Counted from the stretch's first letter, positions 1 through 9,661 are shown. The stretch: DNA of 64,000 nt from Streptomyces sp. NBC_01351 (GCF_036237315.1 NZ_CP108356.1:2600501-2664500); one strand, 5' to 3'. Notes: generated by a model from the sequence alone, not told the origin. Translations and numbers: made by a program.

Positions 1-2290
1 CCTGGTTCCGGGTGCGCAGGCCGGTGTAGGAGCCGAGCCACCAGCCGAAGGCGTGCCCCGAGTCCTCCGTCGTCAGGCTGTACACGGGCATGGCGAACTC
101 CATGGCGGCGGTCCGCGACGGCACGGAGACGTCCACGGGCTCGGTGGTGCGCGCGTCGAGGGTCACCGTGGTGTCACCGGCGATCTCCAGCGAGGGCTGG
201 GTGATCCAGTCGGCCCCGCGGGTGAAGTCGTTCGGGTCGACGAGGATGTTCGCGTTGAGCAGGTAGCCTCCCGCCGGCACCCGCAGGGTGTCCGAACCGG
301 AGCTCGTGCTCCACGAGAAGCGCCGGCCCGCGGCGCCGCCCGTCAGGCCCCGGAGGTCGGAGGCGTAGGTCGTGGCGGTCTGTCCGTCCCGCCCGAGGTG
401 CTTGAGCGTCAGGTCGTACGACTCGGCCTCGCGCTCGACGGCCACGGCGGTGCGGACGCTCTGCCCGGCCGGGCCGGTGGCCACCACGTACGTCGTGTAG
501 GTGCCGTCCACCGAACCGCCCAGCCGGGTGTCGACGACGACGCCGACGGAGGCACTGCCGCCGGCCGGGACGGTCACCCTGGGGGCGTCGAAGGTGACGA
601 TGCCGGCCGGGGCGGGCTTGTCGTCGGGGTCGGTGACGGTGGCGGACAGGTCGAGGGTGACCGGGGCGGTGCCCAGGTTTCGGTAGCCGAGCTGCTTCTT
701 CTCCGGGGTGTCGTCGTGGTGCGGCCACTGCTGGCCGGCGAAGACCAGCGAGATCGGTTCGGCGACGAGCTCCAGGCGCAGCGCGTTGTCGACCGCGATC
801 CTGCCGCTGCCCTGCTGGTACGCCCCCGAGCGGCGGGGTTTCGCGGACCCCGCGAGGACGCCCTTGAGCTCGGTGCCGGTCCACTGCGGGTGCTGCTGCT
901 TGAGCAGCGCGGCGGCGCCGGCGGCGTGCGGGGCTGCCATCGAGGTGCCGGAGATGGTGAGGTAGCCCGCCGGGTTCTGGCCGTTGTCCCCTTCGAGGAC
1001 GCTGCCGTCGGCGGCGGCTGCGGTGATGTCCACGCCCGGGGCGGTGACGTCCGGCTTGATCGCGCCGTCGCCGAGCCGGGGGCCGACGCTGGAGAACTCG
1101 GCGAGGGCGTCGTTGTCGTCGACCGCGCCGACGGTGAGCGCGGCGTCCGCGCTGCCCGGGGAGCCGATGCTGCCGCGGCCGGCGCGGCCGCGGTTGCCCG
1201 CCGCGATGGCGAACAGCACGCCGCGCTCGGTGCTCAGCTCGTTCACGGCCGCTTCGAGCGGGTCGATGCCGGGGGTGTCGACGGTGCCGAGGCTGAGGTT
1301 GACGACGTGCGCGCCCTGGGCGACGGCCCATTCCATGCCGGCGAGGATGCCGGAGTCGTCGCCGGAGCCGCGGTCGTCGAGGACCTTGCCGCTGAGCACC
1401 TTGGCTCCGGGGGCGACGCCCTTGAACGCGCCGCTCGATTTGGCGCCCGTTCCGGCGGCGATGGAGGCGACGTGGGTGCCGTGCCCGTGCCGGTCCTTCG
1501 CGTCGGCGGCGGCGGAGAAGTTCTGTTCGGCGACGACCTGCCCGGCGAGGTCGGGGTGGGTGGCGTCGACGCCGGTGTCGAGCACGGCGACCTTGACGCC
1601 GGTGCCGTCGTAGCCGGCGTTCCAGGCCTGGTCGGCGCCGATCTGCCGGGTGCTCTTGTCGAGGGTCGCGACGCGTACGCCGTCCAGCCAGACGGTGGCG
1701 ATGCCGGGGGCGGCGGCGCGGGCCCGGTCGCCGGTGAGGGCGGTCCAGACGGCCGCCGCCGCGTCGGGGCTCGCGCTGACGGCCTCGGCTCCGAGGAAGT
1801 CGTACGTACGGTCCACCCGGAGCCCGCCGGCCGCGCGCAGCCCGGACTTGGCCGCGGGGGCCGCGCCGGCCTCGTAGCGGACGATCAGCTTGAGCCGGTC
1901 GCCGCGGGTCTCCCGGTACTCGGGCCTGCTGAGCTCGGTGATGTCGAAGAGGCGCGGGTCGAGACGGCCGGCGTCGATCAGGGGCCGGGCGTCCGCCGGG
2001 ACGAGGCTGGTCCGGTCGCCGCTGCGCTCCACCGAGACGGGCGTCTTCTCGCGTCCCGGGGCGGGCCGGAAGCCGATGGGGCGGCCCTCGGCGTCGACGG
2101 TGACCCGGTCGCCGGTGATGAGGGTGAGGTGGGTCGGGCCCTGCCGGGCGGGCTGGTGGCGCTGCCCGGCACCGGACGGGCCGGGTGTGGGTGCGGCCGA
2201 GGCGGGGACGGTCAGGCCCGCCGCGAGCGCGATGGCGGCGAGGACGGCCGTCGCGGCCGCTCCCGTCCGCCGTTTGCGATGTGTCCGCAC
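1..2290 (-). CDS. Secreted subtilisin-like serine protease (S8), C-terminus beyond the window
   Basis: About 763 codons are present and the 3' end lies off the left edge. The GTG at 2290 is chosen because an AGGGGGA ribosome site lies just upstream and it is followed by a signal peptide (basic RTHRKRR, hydrophobic stretch, AxA site). A propeptide of roughly 200 residues follows, then the S8 catalytic domain: Asp in VLDTGVDATHPDL (about residue 238), His in HGHGTHVA (about 270) and Ser in GTSMAAPHAAG (about 450). Residues after about 480 look like beta-rich C-terminal domains of large streptomycete subtilases. The role is extracellular protein degradation. No neighbour suggests a dedicated substrate. 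Family assignment is firm; specificity is unknown. Confidence 0.93.
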   Translation of the reverse strand, partial: MRTHRKRRTGAAATAVLAAIALAAGLTVPASAAPTPGPSGAGQRHQPARQGPTHLTLITGDRVTVDAEGRPIGFRPAPGREKTPVSVERSGDRTSLVPADARPLIDAGRLDPRLFDITELSRPEYRETRGDRLKLIVRYEAGAAPAAKSGLRAAGGLRVDRTYDFLGAEAVSASPDAAAAVWTALTGDRARAAAPGIATVWLDGVRVATLDKSTRQIGADQAWNAGYDGTGVKVAVLDTGVDATHPDLAGQVVAEQNFSAAADAKDRHGHGTHVASIAAGTGAKSSGAFKGVAPGAKVLSGKVLDDRGSGDDSGILAGMEWAVAQGAHVVNLSLGTVDTPGIDPLEAAVNELSTERGVLFAIAAGNRGRAGRGSIGSPGSADAALTVGAVDDNDALAEFSSVGPRLGDGAIKPDVTAPGVDITAAAADGSVLEGDNGQNPAGYLTISGTSMAAPHAAGAAALLKQQHPQWTGTELKGVLAGSAKPRRSGAYQQGSGRIAVDNALRLELVAEPISLVFAGQQWPHHDDTPEKKQLGYRNLGTAPVTLDLSATVTDPDDKPAPAGIVTFDAPRVTVPAGGSASVGVVVDTRLGGSVDGTYTTYVVATGPAGQSVRTAVAVEREAESYDLTLKHLGRDGQTATTYASDLRGLTGGAAGRRFSWSTSSGSDTLRVPAGGYLLNANILVDPNDFTRGADWITQPSLEIAGDTTVTLDARTTEPVDVSVPSRTAAMEFAMPVYSLTTEDSGHAFGWWLGSYTGLRTRNQ

Positions 2291-2382
2291 GTCGATTCCC
2301 CCTGAGTGAGCGGTGAACGGTGACTCCGCGGGGCGCAGCCGGCCCGGCGGATCCCGCAGTATCACTCAGGGGTGACGAACAC

Positions 2383-3402
2383 TCAACTATGCGATAGAAC
2401 AGCGCTGTTGGGGCGACTGAAGGTTCGCCGATAGGCGATCGGCGAGATCCCGATGGCGGAACGCATGTGCGCCCGGAGGGAGTTGGCGGATCCGAAGCCG
2501 GAGCGGTGGGCGACCAGGTCGATCGGCAGGTCGCTGGACTCCAGCAGGTTCCGCGCGATCTCCAGGCGTTGGGCGGTGAGCCACTGGACCGGTGTCACGC
2601 CGACCTCGTCACGGAAGCGCCGGGTGAAGGTGCGCAGGCTCATCCGGGCGTGGGCGGCGAGCTCGGCGAGGGTCAGCGGTTCGGCGAGGTGTTCCAGGGC
2701 CCAGGCGCGCGTCGCGGTCGTGGTGGCGACGGTGGGCTCCGGGACGGGCCGGTCGATGTACTGGGCCTGCCCGCCGTCGCGCCAGGGCGGTACGACGCAC
2801 ATGCGGGCGGCGCGGTTGGTGACGGCGGCTCCGTGGTCGCGGCGGATCAGGTGCAGGCACAGGTCGACACCGGCGGAGACCCCGGCGGAGGTCAGGATGT
2901 CGCCGTCGTCGACGAAGAGGACGTCCTCGTCGACGAGGACCCGGGGGTAGGCCCGGCGGAACTCGGGGGCGAGGTTCCAGTGCGTGGTCGCGGGGCGGTC
3001 GTCGAGGAGTCCGGCGGCGGCGAGCACGTAGGAGCCGGTGCAGATCGAGACCAGGCGGGTGCCGGGCCGGATGCCGGCGATGGCCGCCGTCACCTCGGGC
3101 GGCAGCGGGCCCCCGCGGGCCAGCTCGGGCATGGCGTGGGTGGGCGGGATGATCACGGTGTCGGCGGCGGCGAGGGCCTCGGGTCCGGCGGCGGGCTGGA
3201 TGGTGAACCCGGAGTCGCTCATCACCGGGCCGCCGTCGGCGGTGCAGACGACGACCTCGTACAGGGCCCCGCCGTCCTCGTCCACGGCGCTGCCGAAGAC
3301 CCGGGAGGGGATCCCGAGCTCGAAGGGCGGAAACCCGGGCAGGGCGAGCACCGCGATCCGGTGCCGGCCCGGTCCGCCGCTCTCCGCACGCACATCGTCC
3401 AT
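2383..3402 (-). CDS. GlxA-type transcriptional regulator (DJ-1/PfpI domain plus AraC HTH)
   Basis: A 339-residue protein with two parts. The N-terminal half (about residues 15-190) is a DJ-1/PfpI-like fold, with a conserved stretch around VSICTGSYVLAAAGLL. The C-terminal part (about 230-330) is an AraC-type double helix-turn-helix with typical text such as MSLRTFTRRFRDEVG and GFGSANSLRAHM. This architecture is that of GlxA-family activators, whose ligands are mostly unknown. It is divergent from the MDR oxidoreductase at 3529 across a 126-bp gap, the usual arrangement for a regulator controlling its neighbour. That control is inferred. The ATG start is preceded by only a weak ribosome site. 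Confidence 0.9.
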   Translation of the reverse strand: MDDVRAESGGPGRHRIAVLALPGFPPFELGIPSRVFGSAVDEDGGALYEVVVCTADGGPVMSDSGFTIQPAAGPEALAAADTVIIPPTHAMPELARGGPLPPEVTAAIAGIRPGTRLVSICTGSYVLAAAGLLDDRPATTHWNLAPEFRRAYPRVLVDEDVLFVDDGDILTSAGVSAGVDLCLHLIRRDHGAAVTNRAARMCVVPPWRDGGQAQYIDRPVPEPTVATTTATRAWALEHLAEPLTLAELAAHARMSLRTFTRRFRDEVGVTPVQWLTAQRLEIARNLLESSDLPIDLVAHRSGFGSANSLRAHMRSAIGISPIAYRRTFSRPNSAVLSHS

Positions 3403-3422
3403 GGCCAGATCCTGTCACATAG

Positions 3423-3436
3423 TGGCCATCAGGCCA
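3423..3436. promoter_or_regulatory. Short inverted repeat in the GlxA/MDR divergent gap
   Basis: TGGCC and GGCCA flank four bases in the 126-bp gap between the divergent regulator and oxidoreductase genes. It is a candidate operator for the adjacent AraC-type regulator. A five-base arm is short and may be chance in G+C-rich DNA. Confidence 0.3.
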
Positions 3437-3528
3437 ATACCGCGCCTGCCGGGCCGGCCCGATGCTGGAGGCACATCAGCGGTCGGAACCGGCCGGGAAC
3501 TGCGGAAACCGTTCGAGGAGAAGAAGAA

Positions 3529-4452
3529 ATGCGTGCAGTCGTCGTAAACCAGTGGGGCGGCCCCGAGGTCCTGTCCGAGACCGAGATCGAGCGGCCCGAG
3601 CCCGGCCTGAACGAGATCCTGGTGCGCGTCCACGCGGCCGGCGTGAACCCGGTCGACTGGAAGACCCGGGCCACCGGCGGACTGATCACCTGGGGCGAGA
3701 CCCCGATCGTCGGCTGGGACGTCTCGGGCACCGTCGAGGCGGTCGGCCCCGGCGTGACCCTGTACGCCCCGGGCGACGAGGTGTACGGCATGCCCCTCTT
3801 CCCCCGGCAGGCGGGCGGTTACGCCGAGTACGTGGTGGGCCCGGCCCGGCACTTCGCCCGCAAGCCCGCCTCGCTGGACCACGTGGGTGCGGCCGCGCTG
3901 CCGCTGGCGGCACTGACCGCCTGGCAGGCGCTGGTGGACACCGCCGGCGTCTCGGCCGGGCAGCGGGTGCTGGTGCACGCGGCGGCCGGCGGGGTCGGCC
4001 ACCTGGCCGTACAGATCGCCAAGGCGCGGGGCGCGTACGTGATCGGCACCGCGAGCGCGGGCAAGCACGAGTTGCTGCGCGAGCTGGGCGCCGACGAGGT
4101 GATCGACTACCGCACCACGGACTTCGAGGACGTCGTCACGGACGTGGACGTCGTGATCGACGCCCTCGGCGGGGACCACGGGCGGCGCTCACTGAAGGTG
4201 CTGAAGCCGGGCGGCCACCTGGTGACCCTGCCCTCCCCGGACGACGTACCGGCCGACGCGGACGGCGTGCACACCGGCTGGACCCTGGTGGAGCCCGACC
4301 ACCGGGGCCTGATCGAGATCGCGGCCCTGGTCGACCAGCAGAAGCTGCGCCCGGTCATCGACACCGTGCTGCCGCTGGAGCAGGCCGCGAAGGCCCACGA
4401 ACTGGGCGAGCAGGGCCGGACCACCGGCAAGATCGTCCTGACGGTGGCCTAG
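3529..4452 (+). CDS. Zinc-independent MDR oxidoreductase (quinone reductase-like)
   Basis: 307 residues, the usual length for zinc-independent medium-chain dehydrogenase/reductases. The N-terminal GroES-like fold starts MRAVVVNQWGGPEVL and contains the family text VHAAGVNPVDWKTR. The Rossmann half has the nucleotide loop VHAAAGGVGHLAVQIAKARG, and no zinc-binding Cys set is visible. Such proteins reduce quinones or activated enones with NADPH. The ATG at 3529 follows a GAGGAGAAG ribosome site. The open frame extends far upstream without a stop, but that part is non-coding overlap with the opposite-strand regulator. The divergent GlxA regulator probably controls it. The natural substrate cannot be told from sequence. 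Confidence 0.9.
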   Translation: MRAVVVNQWGGPEVLSETEIERPEPGLNEILVRVHAAGVNPVDWKTRATGGLITWGETPIVGWDVSGTVEAVGPGVTLYAPGDEVYGMPLFPRQAGGYAEYVVGPARHFARKPASLDHVGAAALPLAALTAWQALVDTAGVSAGQRVLVHAAAGGVGHLAVQIAKARGAYVIGTASAGKHELLRELGADEVIDYRTTDFEDVVTDVDVVIDALGGDHGRRSLKVLKPGGHLVTLPSPDDVPADADGVHTGWTLVEPDHRGLIEIAALVDQQKLRPVIDTVLPLEQAAKAHELGEQGRTTGKIVLTVA

Positions 4453-4644
4453 GCCGCCCCCGCGCCCCGGGCCAGTCCCCGCAGGCTCGGACGGGGCCGG
4501 GTGTGTGTCGGGGCGTCCCCGCAGGGCGTCGAACGCAACCCCGCTCGGCCCACCGACCCCTGGAACCGTTCGACGCCCGAGGAGACGCCCCGGCGCGCGC
4601 CCGGCCACGGCCGGGCCGCCCCGCGCGCTGGGGGAAGAAGCCGC

Positions 4645-5793
4645 CTAGGCCTGGGCGGAGGCCGAGACCGACGCCGCCCGCGTCGTCGTCGCGATGGTGG
4701 CGGAGCCGACCACGCGCGTGCCGTCGTACAGCACGATCGCCTGGCCGGGGGCCACACCGCGGACCGGCTCCGTGAAGGAGACCCGCAGCTCGCCGTCCAC
4801 GAGCTCGGCGAAGACCTCGGTCTCGCCGCCGTGGGCGCGCAGCTGCGCGGTGTAGGTGCCCGGGGCCGCGGCCGTCGATCCGCACCAGCGGGGGCGGATC
4901 GCGGTGAGGGCGCTGACGTCGAGGGCCTCGACGGGGCCGACGGTGACGGTGTTGTTCACCGGGGAGATGTCGAGGACGTAGCGCGGCTTGCCGTCGGGAG
5001 CCGGGTGGCCGATGCGCAGGCCCTTGCGCTGGCCGATGGTGAAGCCGAAGGCGCCCTCGTGGGTGCCTACCTTCTCACCGGTCGCCGCGTCGACGATGTC
5101 GCCCTCCGCCTTGCCCAGGCGGTTCGCGAGGAAGCCCTGGGTGTCGCCGTCGGCGATGAAGCAGATGTCGTGGCTGTCGGGCTTCTTCGCGACGGCCAGA
5201 CCCCGCTCCTCGGCCTCGGCGCGGATCTCTTCCTTGGTGGTGAGGGTGTCACCGAGCGGGAAGAGGGCGTGGGCGAGCTGCTTCTCGTCGAGGACGCCGA
5301 GCACGTACGACTGGTCCTTGGCCATGTCGGAGGCGCGGTGCAGCTCGCGGGAGCCGTCCTCGTTCAGCACGACGGTGGCGTAGTGGCCGGTGCAGACGGC
5401 GTCGAAGCCGAGGGCGAGGGCCTTGTCGAGCAGCGCCGCGAACTTGATCTTCTCGTTGCAGCGCAGGCAGGGGTTCGGGGTGCGCCCGGCCTCGTACTCG
5501 GAGATGAAGTCCTCGACGACGTCCTCGCGGAAGCGCTCGGCGAGGTCCCAGACGTAGAAGGGGATGCCGATGACGTCGGCGGCGCGGCGGGCGTCACGGG
5601 AGTCCTCGATGGTGCAGCAGCCGCGGGCGCCGGTCCGGAAGGACTGCGGGTTCGCGGAGAGCGCCAGGTGGACGCCGGTCACGTCGTGCCCGGCTTCGAC
5701 CGCGCGGGCGGCGGCGACGGCGGAGTCCACTCCGCCGGACATGGCGGCCAGGACGCGGAGGGGGCGGGCGGTGCGCGGCAGGTTCTCAGTCAT
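4645..5793 (-). CDS. mnmA: tRNA 2-thiouridylase MnmA (TrmU)
   Basis: 382 residues. MnmA adenylates and thiolates U34 of tRNAs for Lys, Glu and Gln in the cytoplasm. The PP-loop [10 protein letters not shown] is at about residues 19-28. The two catalytic cysteines are visible as NPCLRCN (Cys109, Cys112) and DICFIAD (Cys211), matching the family's persulfide pair. The sulfur donor is normally a cysteine desulfurase, and one is encoded at 6550-7713 on the same strand, with an opposite-strand amidase gene between them. Length and motifs are complete and the identification is secure. Confidence 0.97.
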   Translation of the reverse strand: MTENLPRTARPLRVLAAMSGGVDSAVAAARAVEAGHDVTGVHLALSANPQSFRTGARGCCTIEDSRDARRAADVIGIPFYVWDLAERFREDVVEDFISEYEAGRTPNPCLRCNEKIKFAALLDKALALGFDAVCTGHYATVVLNEDGSRELHRASDMAKDQSYVLGVLDEKQLAHALFPLGDTLTTKEEIRAEAEERGLAVAKKPDSHDICFIADGDTQGFLANRLGKAEGDIVDAATGEKVGTHEGAFGFTIGQRKGLRIGHPAPDGKPRYVLDISPVNNTVTVGPVEALDVSALTAIRPRWCGSTAAAPGTYTAQLRAHGGETEVFAELVDGELRVSFTEPVRGVAPGQAIVLYDGTRVVGSATIATTTRAASVSASAQA

Positions 5794-5861
5794 AGCACCG
5801 TCCAGGGTACGGGGAACCGCAAGGAGTCACAGCGCGTTATCGCGTGTGGGGGGTGGATCAC

Positions 5862-6521
5862 GTGGTGAAGCAGGGCAATGAGGGGAAGAAGCCGCCGGGG
5901 CGGACCCGCAGGGCGGTGCTGTTCGGGGGGCTCGGGGTCTTCACGGTGGCGGCGATCGCGGGCCGGGAGGAGATCGGCCGGGCCTGGTGGCTGGTGCCGG
6001 GGGTGGCCAAGCCGCGCAAGGAGGGTGAGATCGACCACCCGGGCGCGAGCTGGACGGCGGCCTCGCCGGCGAACTGGCGGCTCGCGGACCGGCCCGACGA
6101 CTACCGGGTCGACCGGATCGTCGTGCACGTCACACAGGGCGGCTTCGAGTCCTCGGTGGGCGCCTTCAAGAACCCGTGGCACAAGGCGTCGGCGCACTAC
6201 ATCGTGCGCGGGGACGGGCACGTGGAGCAGATGGTGCGCGAGCTCGACGTGGCCTTCCACGCGGGGAACCGCTCGATGAACGAGCGGAGCGTCGGCATCG
6301 AGCACGTGGGCTTCGTGGACCGGCCGAAGGACTTCACGGACGCGATGTACGAGGCCTCGGCCCGGCTGGCCGCCGACATCTGCCGCCGCTACGGCATACC
6401 CGCCGACCGCAAGCACATCGTGGGCCACTCCGAGGTCCCGGGCGCCGACCACACGGACCCCGGCCGCCACTGGGACTGGAACCGGTACATCCGCCTCGTC
6501 AAGGACGCCCTGGGCTCGTGA
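5862..6521 (+). CDS. Secreted N-acetylmuramoyl-L-alanine amidase (PGRP/Amidase_2)
   Basis: About 219 residues. The N-terminus contains RTRRAVLFGG followed by a hydrophobic helix, a likely twin-arginine export signal. The Amidase_2 domain spans about residues 60-215, with zinc-ligand candidates in RIVVHVTQGG and GHSEVPGADHTDPG, plus the conserved SAHYIVRGDG and GNRSMNERSVGIEHVG segments. It should cleave the amide bond between MurNAc and the stem peptide. GTG at 5862 is preferred because a G-rich ribosome site sits about seven bases upstream; GTG at 5844 is an alternative. It lies between mnmA and the desulfurase gene but on the opposite strand. Confidence 0.88.
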   Translation: MVKQGNEGKKPPGRTRRAVLFGGLGVFTVAAIAGREEIGRAWWLVPGVAKPRKEGEIDHPGASWTAASPANWRLADRPDDYRVDRIVVHVTQGGFESSVGAFKNPWHKASAHYIVRGDGHVEQMVRELDVAFHAGNRSMNERSVGIEHVGFVDRPKDFTDAMYEASARLAADICRRYGIPADRKHIVGHSEVPGADHTDPGRHWDWNRYIRLVKDALGS

Positions 6522-6524
6522 CGC

Positions 6525-6544
6525 CCGCCGCGGCCGTGCGGCGG
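6525..6544. terminator. Bidirectional hairpin between convergent genes
   Basis: CCGCCGC, six-base loop, GCGGCGG lies directly after the amidase stop and just before the end of the convergent desulfurase gene. Seven-base-pair stem, no strong T-run; a plausible shared terminator. Confidence 0.5.
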
Positions 6545-6549
6545 CAGCG

Positions 6550-7713
6550 CTAGCTGAGGCCCGCCGTGCGGGCGCGGTCCACGGCCGGGCCGATGGCTGC
6601 CGCCAGGGCCGCCACGTCCTCCTTCGTGGAGGTGTGGCCCAGGGAGAAGCGCAGGGTGCCGCGGGCCAGCTTCGGGTCGGTTCCGGTGGCCAGCAGGACG
6701 TGGCTGGGCTGGGCCACGCCGGCGGTGCAGGCGGAGCCGGTGGAGCACTCGATGCCCTGGGCGTCGAGCAGGAGCAGCAGGGAGTCCCCCTCGCAGCCGG
6801 GGAAGCTGAAGTGGGCGTTGGCCGGGAGCCGGTCGTCGGGGTCTCCCCCGAGGACGGCGTCCGGCACGGCCGCGCGGACGGCGGCGACGAGTTCGTCGCG
6901 CAGGGCGCCGATCTCCGTGGCGAAGCGTTCCCGCCGCTCGGCGGCGAGTACGGCGGCCACCGCGAAGGAGGCGATGGCCGGCACGTCGAGGGTCCCGGAG
7001 CGTACGTGCCGCTCCTGGCCGCCGCCGTGCAGGATGGGTACGGGGGTCTGGTCCCGGCCGAGCAGCAGGGCGCCGATGCCGTAGGGGCCGCCGACCTTGT
7101 GGCTGCTGACGGTCATGGCGGCGAGGCCGCTGTCGCCGAAGTGGACGTCGAGCTGCCCGAAGGCCTGGACGGCGTCGGAGTGCAGCGGGATGCCGTACTC
7201 ACCGGCGACGGCCGCCAGTTCGCGGACCGGCATGACGGTGCCGATCTCGTTGTTGGCCCACATGACCGTGGCCAGGGCCACGTCGTCGGGGTTTCGTTCG
7301 ACGGCTTCGCGGAAGGCCTCGGGGTGCACGCGGCCGTAGCGGTCGACGGGCAGGTACTCGACCCGCGCGCCCTCGTGCTCGGCGAGCCAGTGGACGGCGT
7401 CGAGCACGGCGTGGTGCTCGACGGGGCTGGCGAGGACCCTGGTCCGGGCGGGGTCCGCGTCGCGCCGGGCCCAGTACAGGCCCTTGACGGCGAGGTTGTC
7501 GGCCTCGGTGCCGCCGGCGGTGAAGACCACCTCGCTCGGGCGGGCGCCGACCGCTTCGGCGAAGGCCTCGCGGGCCTCCTCGACGGTACGGCGGGCCCGG
7601 CGGCCGGCGGCGTGGAGGGAGGACGCGTTCCCCGTGGCGGAGAACTGCGCGGTCATCGCCGCGGCGGCCTCCGGCAGCATCGGGGTGGTGGCGGCGTGGT
7701 CGAGGTAGGCCAT
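6550..7713 (-). CDS. Cysteine desulfurase (NifS/IscS-like)
   Basis: 387 residues of a class V PLP enzyme that removes sulfur from cysteine, leaving an enzyme persulfide. It begins [12 protein letters not shown], the family start. The PLP lysine is in [10 protein letters not shown] and the persulfide cysteine is in [10 protein letters not shown] near residue 320. Its closeness to mnmA, one gene away on the same strand, suggests sulfur delivery to tRNA thiolation, though it may also serve Fe-S assembly. Length is typical and the identification is secure. Confidence 0.95.
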   Translation of the reverse strand: MAYLDHAATTPMLPEAAAAMTAQFSATGNASSLHAAGRRARRTVEEAREAFAEAVGARPSEVVFTAGGTEADNLAVKGLYWARRDADPARTRVLASPVEHHAVLDAVHWLAEHEGARVEYLPVDRYGRVHPEAFREAVERNPDDVALATVMWANNEIGTVMPVRELAAVAGEYGIPLHSDAVQAFGQLDVHFGDSGLAAMTVSSHKVGGPYGIGALLLGRDQTPVPILHGGGQERHVRSGTLDVPAIASFAVAAVLAAERRERFATEIGALRDELVAAVRAAVPDAVLGGDPDDRLPANAHFSFPGCEGDSLLLLLDAQGIECSTGSACTAGVAQPSHVLLATGTDPKLARGTLRFSLGHTSTKEDVAALAAAIGPAVDRARTAGLS

Positions 7714-7784
7714 GATCCCCCGATTCTACGAGGCCGTAAGCGCCGCTCTGCCCCGCGGGACCTCGGCCCTCCCGGGCGGGTGCC

Positions 7785-7816
7785 GCGGATGCGTGCGGGC
7801 GCGGATGCGTGCGGGC
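7785..7816. repeat. Two perfect tandem copies of a 16-bp unit
   Basis: GCGGATGCGTGCGGGC occurs twice head to tail upstream of the desulfurase gene and continues into GCGG. It lies in the 259-bp gap between the desulfurase and thioesterase genes. No function is evident; slippage is the simplest origin. Confidence 0.75.
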
Positions 7817-7867
7817 GCGGGGCCGCTCCGCGGAGCTGGTCACTACAGCGGCCTGGCGGCCGCCCCG

Positions 7868-7930
7868 GGGCTCCGCCCCGGACCCCGCGCCTCAAACGCC
7901 GGCGGGGCTGGATTTTGCCCGGCGGAGCCG
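7868..7930. repeat. Dispersed G+C-rich intergenic repeat, copy 1
   Basis: It contains the self-complementary GGGGCTCCGCCCC and the shared core CTCAAACGCCGGCGGGGCTG, ending in GATTTTGCCCGGCGGA. The same blocks recur near 9.7, 18.3, 33.1 and 54.7 kb, always outside genes. Confidence 0.8.
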
Positions 7931-7972
7931 GAGGCACGGCGGGGGCGCAGCGGGAGCGGGCGGCGGCCTCGG

Positions 7973-8830
7973 TCAGACCTGGCGCGGGGCGCGGGCCAGT
8001 TGGCGGGACTGGGCGACCAGGTGGTCCGCGGAGTCCCAGACCTCGGCGTCCTCTTCCAGGAAGCCGCCGGCCAGGTTCCGGGTGGTGATGGAGACGCGGA
8101 GCGGGCCGGGGGCGGGGCGACGGCGGATGTGGGTGGTGAGTTCCACCGTGGGGGCCCAGCCGATCAGGCCGAGGTCGAAGACGGTGGGCGGCAGCGCGTC
8201 CACGGCGAGGAGCATGGACAGCGGGTCGGCGTCGCGGCCGTCGGCCAGCTCGAACCAGGCCCGCATCTCGCCCTTGCCCGAGGGTGCGCCGACGGCCCAG
8301 CCGGCGGTCGCCGGGTCCAGGCGCAGCCGGAGCCGGTCGACGATCGCGGAGCTGCCGGGGATTGGGGCCGGACCGGCCTCCGCGCCGAGGCAGTCCTCGT
8401 AGGCCGGCATGACGGGCACGGCGGCGGTGGTGCGGACGTCGTCCGGGAGCGAGGCGAGGTCGCCGAAGGAGGCGAGGACGCGGATGCGCTCGACCTCGGC
8501 GCCGCTCTCGTCGTACTGGAACAGCGAGGCCTGGCCGGTGGAGAGGGTGCGGCCGACGCGGACGACCTGCGTGCGGATGACGGCGGGGCCGGGCACGGAG
8601 GAGGTCAGGTAGTGCGCGGAGACGGTGAACGGGTCCGGGTGCGGCAGGGCCGCGGACAGGGCCCGGCCGACCAGGGCCAGCAGGTAGCCGCCGTTGACGG
8701 CGGTGATGATCGTCCAGCCGGCGGAGAGTTCCGCGTCGTACACCCCGGGCTCGCCCGCGCGGGCGGTGATGGTGGTGTCGCGGTCGAACTCGCTGTCGCC
8801 GATGGACGCCTTGGCAGCTGCGTGTGACAT
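7973..8830 (-). CDS. TesB-like thioesterase family protein
   Basis: 285 residues starting at the ATG at 8830 (MSHAAAKAS). The sequence shows a double hotdog pattern: an N-terminal half with GWTIITAVNGGYLLALVGRA and a C-terminal half with LIGWAPTVELTTHIRRRPAP and GGFLEEDAEVWDS. This is the layout of acyl-CoA thioesterase II-like actinobacterial proteins. The expected role is cytoplasmic acyl-CoA hydrolysis, but many members have no tested activity. The open frame runs on upstream to 9724 but has no streptomycete character there. The gene precedes a run of dispersed repeat and the desulfurase gene. Confidence 0.8.
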   Translation of the reverse strand: MSHAAAKASIGDSEFDRDTTITARAGEPGVYDAELSAGWTIITAVNGGYLLALVGRALSAALPHPDPFTVSAHYLTSSVPGPAVIRTQVVRVGRTLSTGQASLFQYDESGAEVERIRVLASFGDLASLPDDVRTTAAVPVMPAYEDCLGAEAGPAPIPGSSAIVDRLRLRLDPATAGWAVGAPSGKGEMRAWFELADGRDADPLSMLLAVDALPPTVFDLGLIGWAPTVELTTHIRRRPAPGPLRVSITTRNLAGGFLEEDAEVWDSADHLVAQSRQLARAPRQV

Positions 8831-8877
8831 GTAAACGACGGTACACCCGCTCACTACTAAGCGGTAGCTTTGTTGGG

Positions 8878-9534
8878 TTACGGCTCTTCGGCCACCGACG
8901 AGCGGCGGTTCCAGGCCAGCGGGGCCCGCCAGTGGTAGCGCATGGCGAGGAGGCGCAGCACGAAGGTGGTGACGATCGCCAGGCCGGTGGTGAAGGCGTT
9001 GAGGGACTCGAAGGCGATGGAGAGCGCGACGATCGCGGCCCCGACGACGGCGGGGACGGCGTACATCTCGCGGTCGCGGAGCAGGGACGGCACCTCGTTG
9101 ACGAGCACGTCGCGCAGGACGCCGCCGCCGACGGCCGTGGCGACGCCGAGCGCGGCGGAGGCGGTGAGACCGAGGCCGTACTCGTAGGCCTTGGTGGTGC
9201 CCGTCACGCAGAAGAGGGCGAGGCCGGCGGCGTCGAAGACGTTGATGGCGCGGTTGATCCGCTGGACCTCGGGGTGCAGGAAGAAGACGATCGCGGCGGC
9301 GATCAGGGGGGTCACGAAGAAGCTGAGCTCGCCGAAGGCGGCGGCGGGGGTCGCACCGATGACGAGGTCGCGGAAGAGGCCGCCGCCGAGGGCCGTGACC
9401 AGGGCGAGGACGGCGATGCCGAAGACGTCGAAGTTCTTGCGGACGGCGAGCAGCGCGCCGGCGGTGGCGAAGACGAAGATGCCGGCGAGGTCCAGCGCAT
9501 GCTGGATCCCGGGCGGGAAGAGATCGTGGAGCAC
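8878..9534 (-). CDS. Trimeric intracellular cation (TRIC) channel family membrane protein
   Basis: 218 residues from the GTG at 9534, with about seven hydrophobic segments. The two halves are internal repeats, each carrying a glycine-rich turn followed by Arg-Asp: ALGGGLFRDLVIG and AVGGGVLRDVLVNE. This is diagnostic of the UPF0126/TRIC family, which forms cation channels in the bacterial membrane. The frame stays open upstream to 9717, but that stretch is part of a dispersed repeat and has Pro/Gly-rich low-complexity content, so the internal GTG is preferred. No strong ribosome site is visible. The physiological ion is unknown. Confidence 0.85.
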   Translation of the reverse strand: MLHDLFPPGIQHALDLAGIFVFATAGALLAVRKNFDVFGIAVLALVTALGGGLFRDLVIGATPAAAFGELSFFVTPLIAAAIVFFLHPEVQRINRAINVFDAAGLALFCVTGTTKAYEYGLGLTASAALGVATAVGGGVLRDVLVNEVPSLLRDREMYAVPAVVGAAIVALSIAFESLNAFTTGLAIVTTFVLRLLAMRYHWRAPLAWNRRSSVAEEP

Positions 9535-9661
9535 CGAGCCATTGTCGCCTGCGGCGCGCTCGCTGAACGCCGGGGCCGCCGGGCCGGTGCCCGCGGGCCG
9601 CCGGCCGGTGCCGCCCGGCTGCGGGCCGCCGGGGCTGAGGCCGCCTGCCTGCGCGGCTCCA

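Noticed and set aside
53..2305. A 750-codon open frame on the plus strand across the subtilase gene
   Set aside because: It is an antisense frame of a G+C-rich gene, rich in Gly/Val/Asp/Arg with no recognisable domain, while the minus strand has a full S8 catalytic triad.
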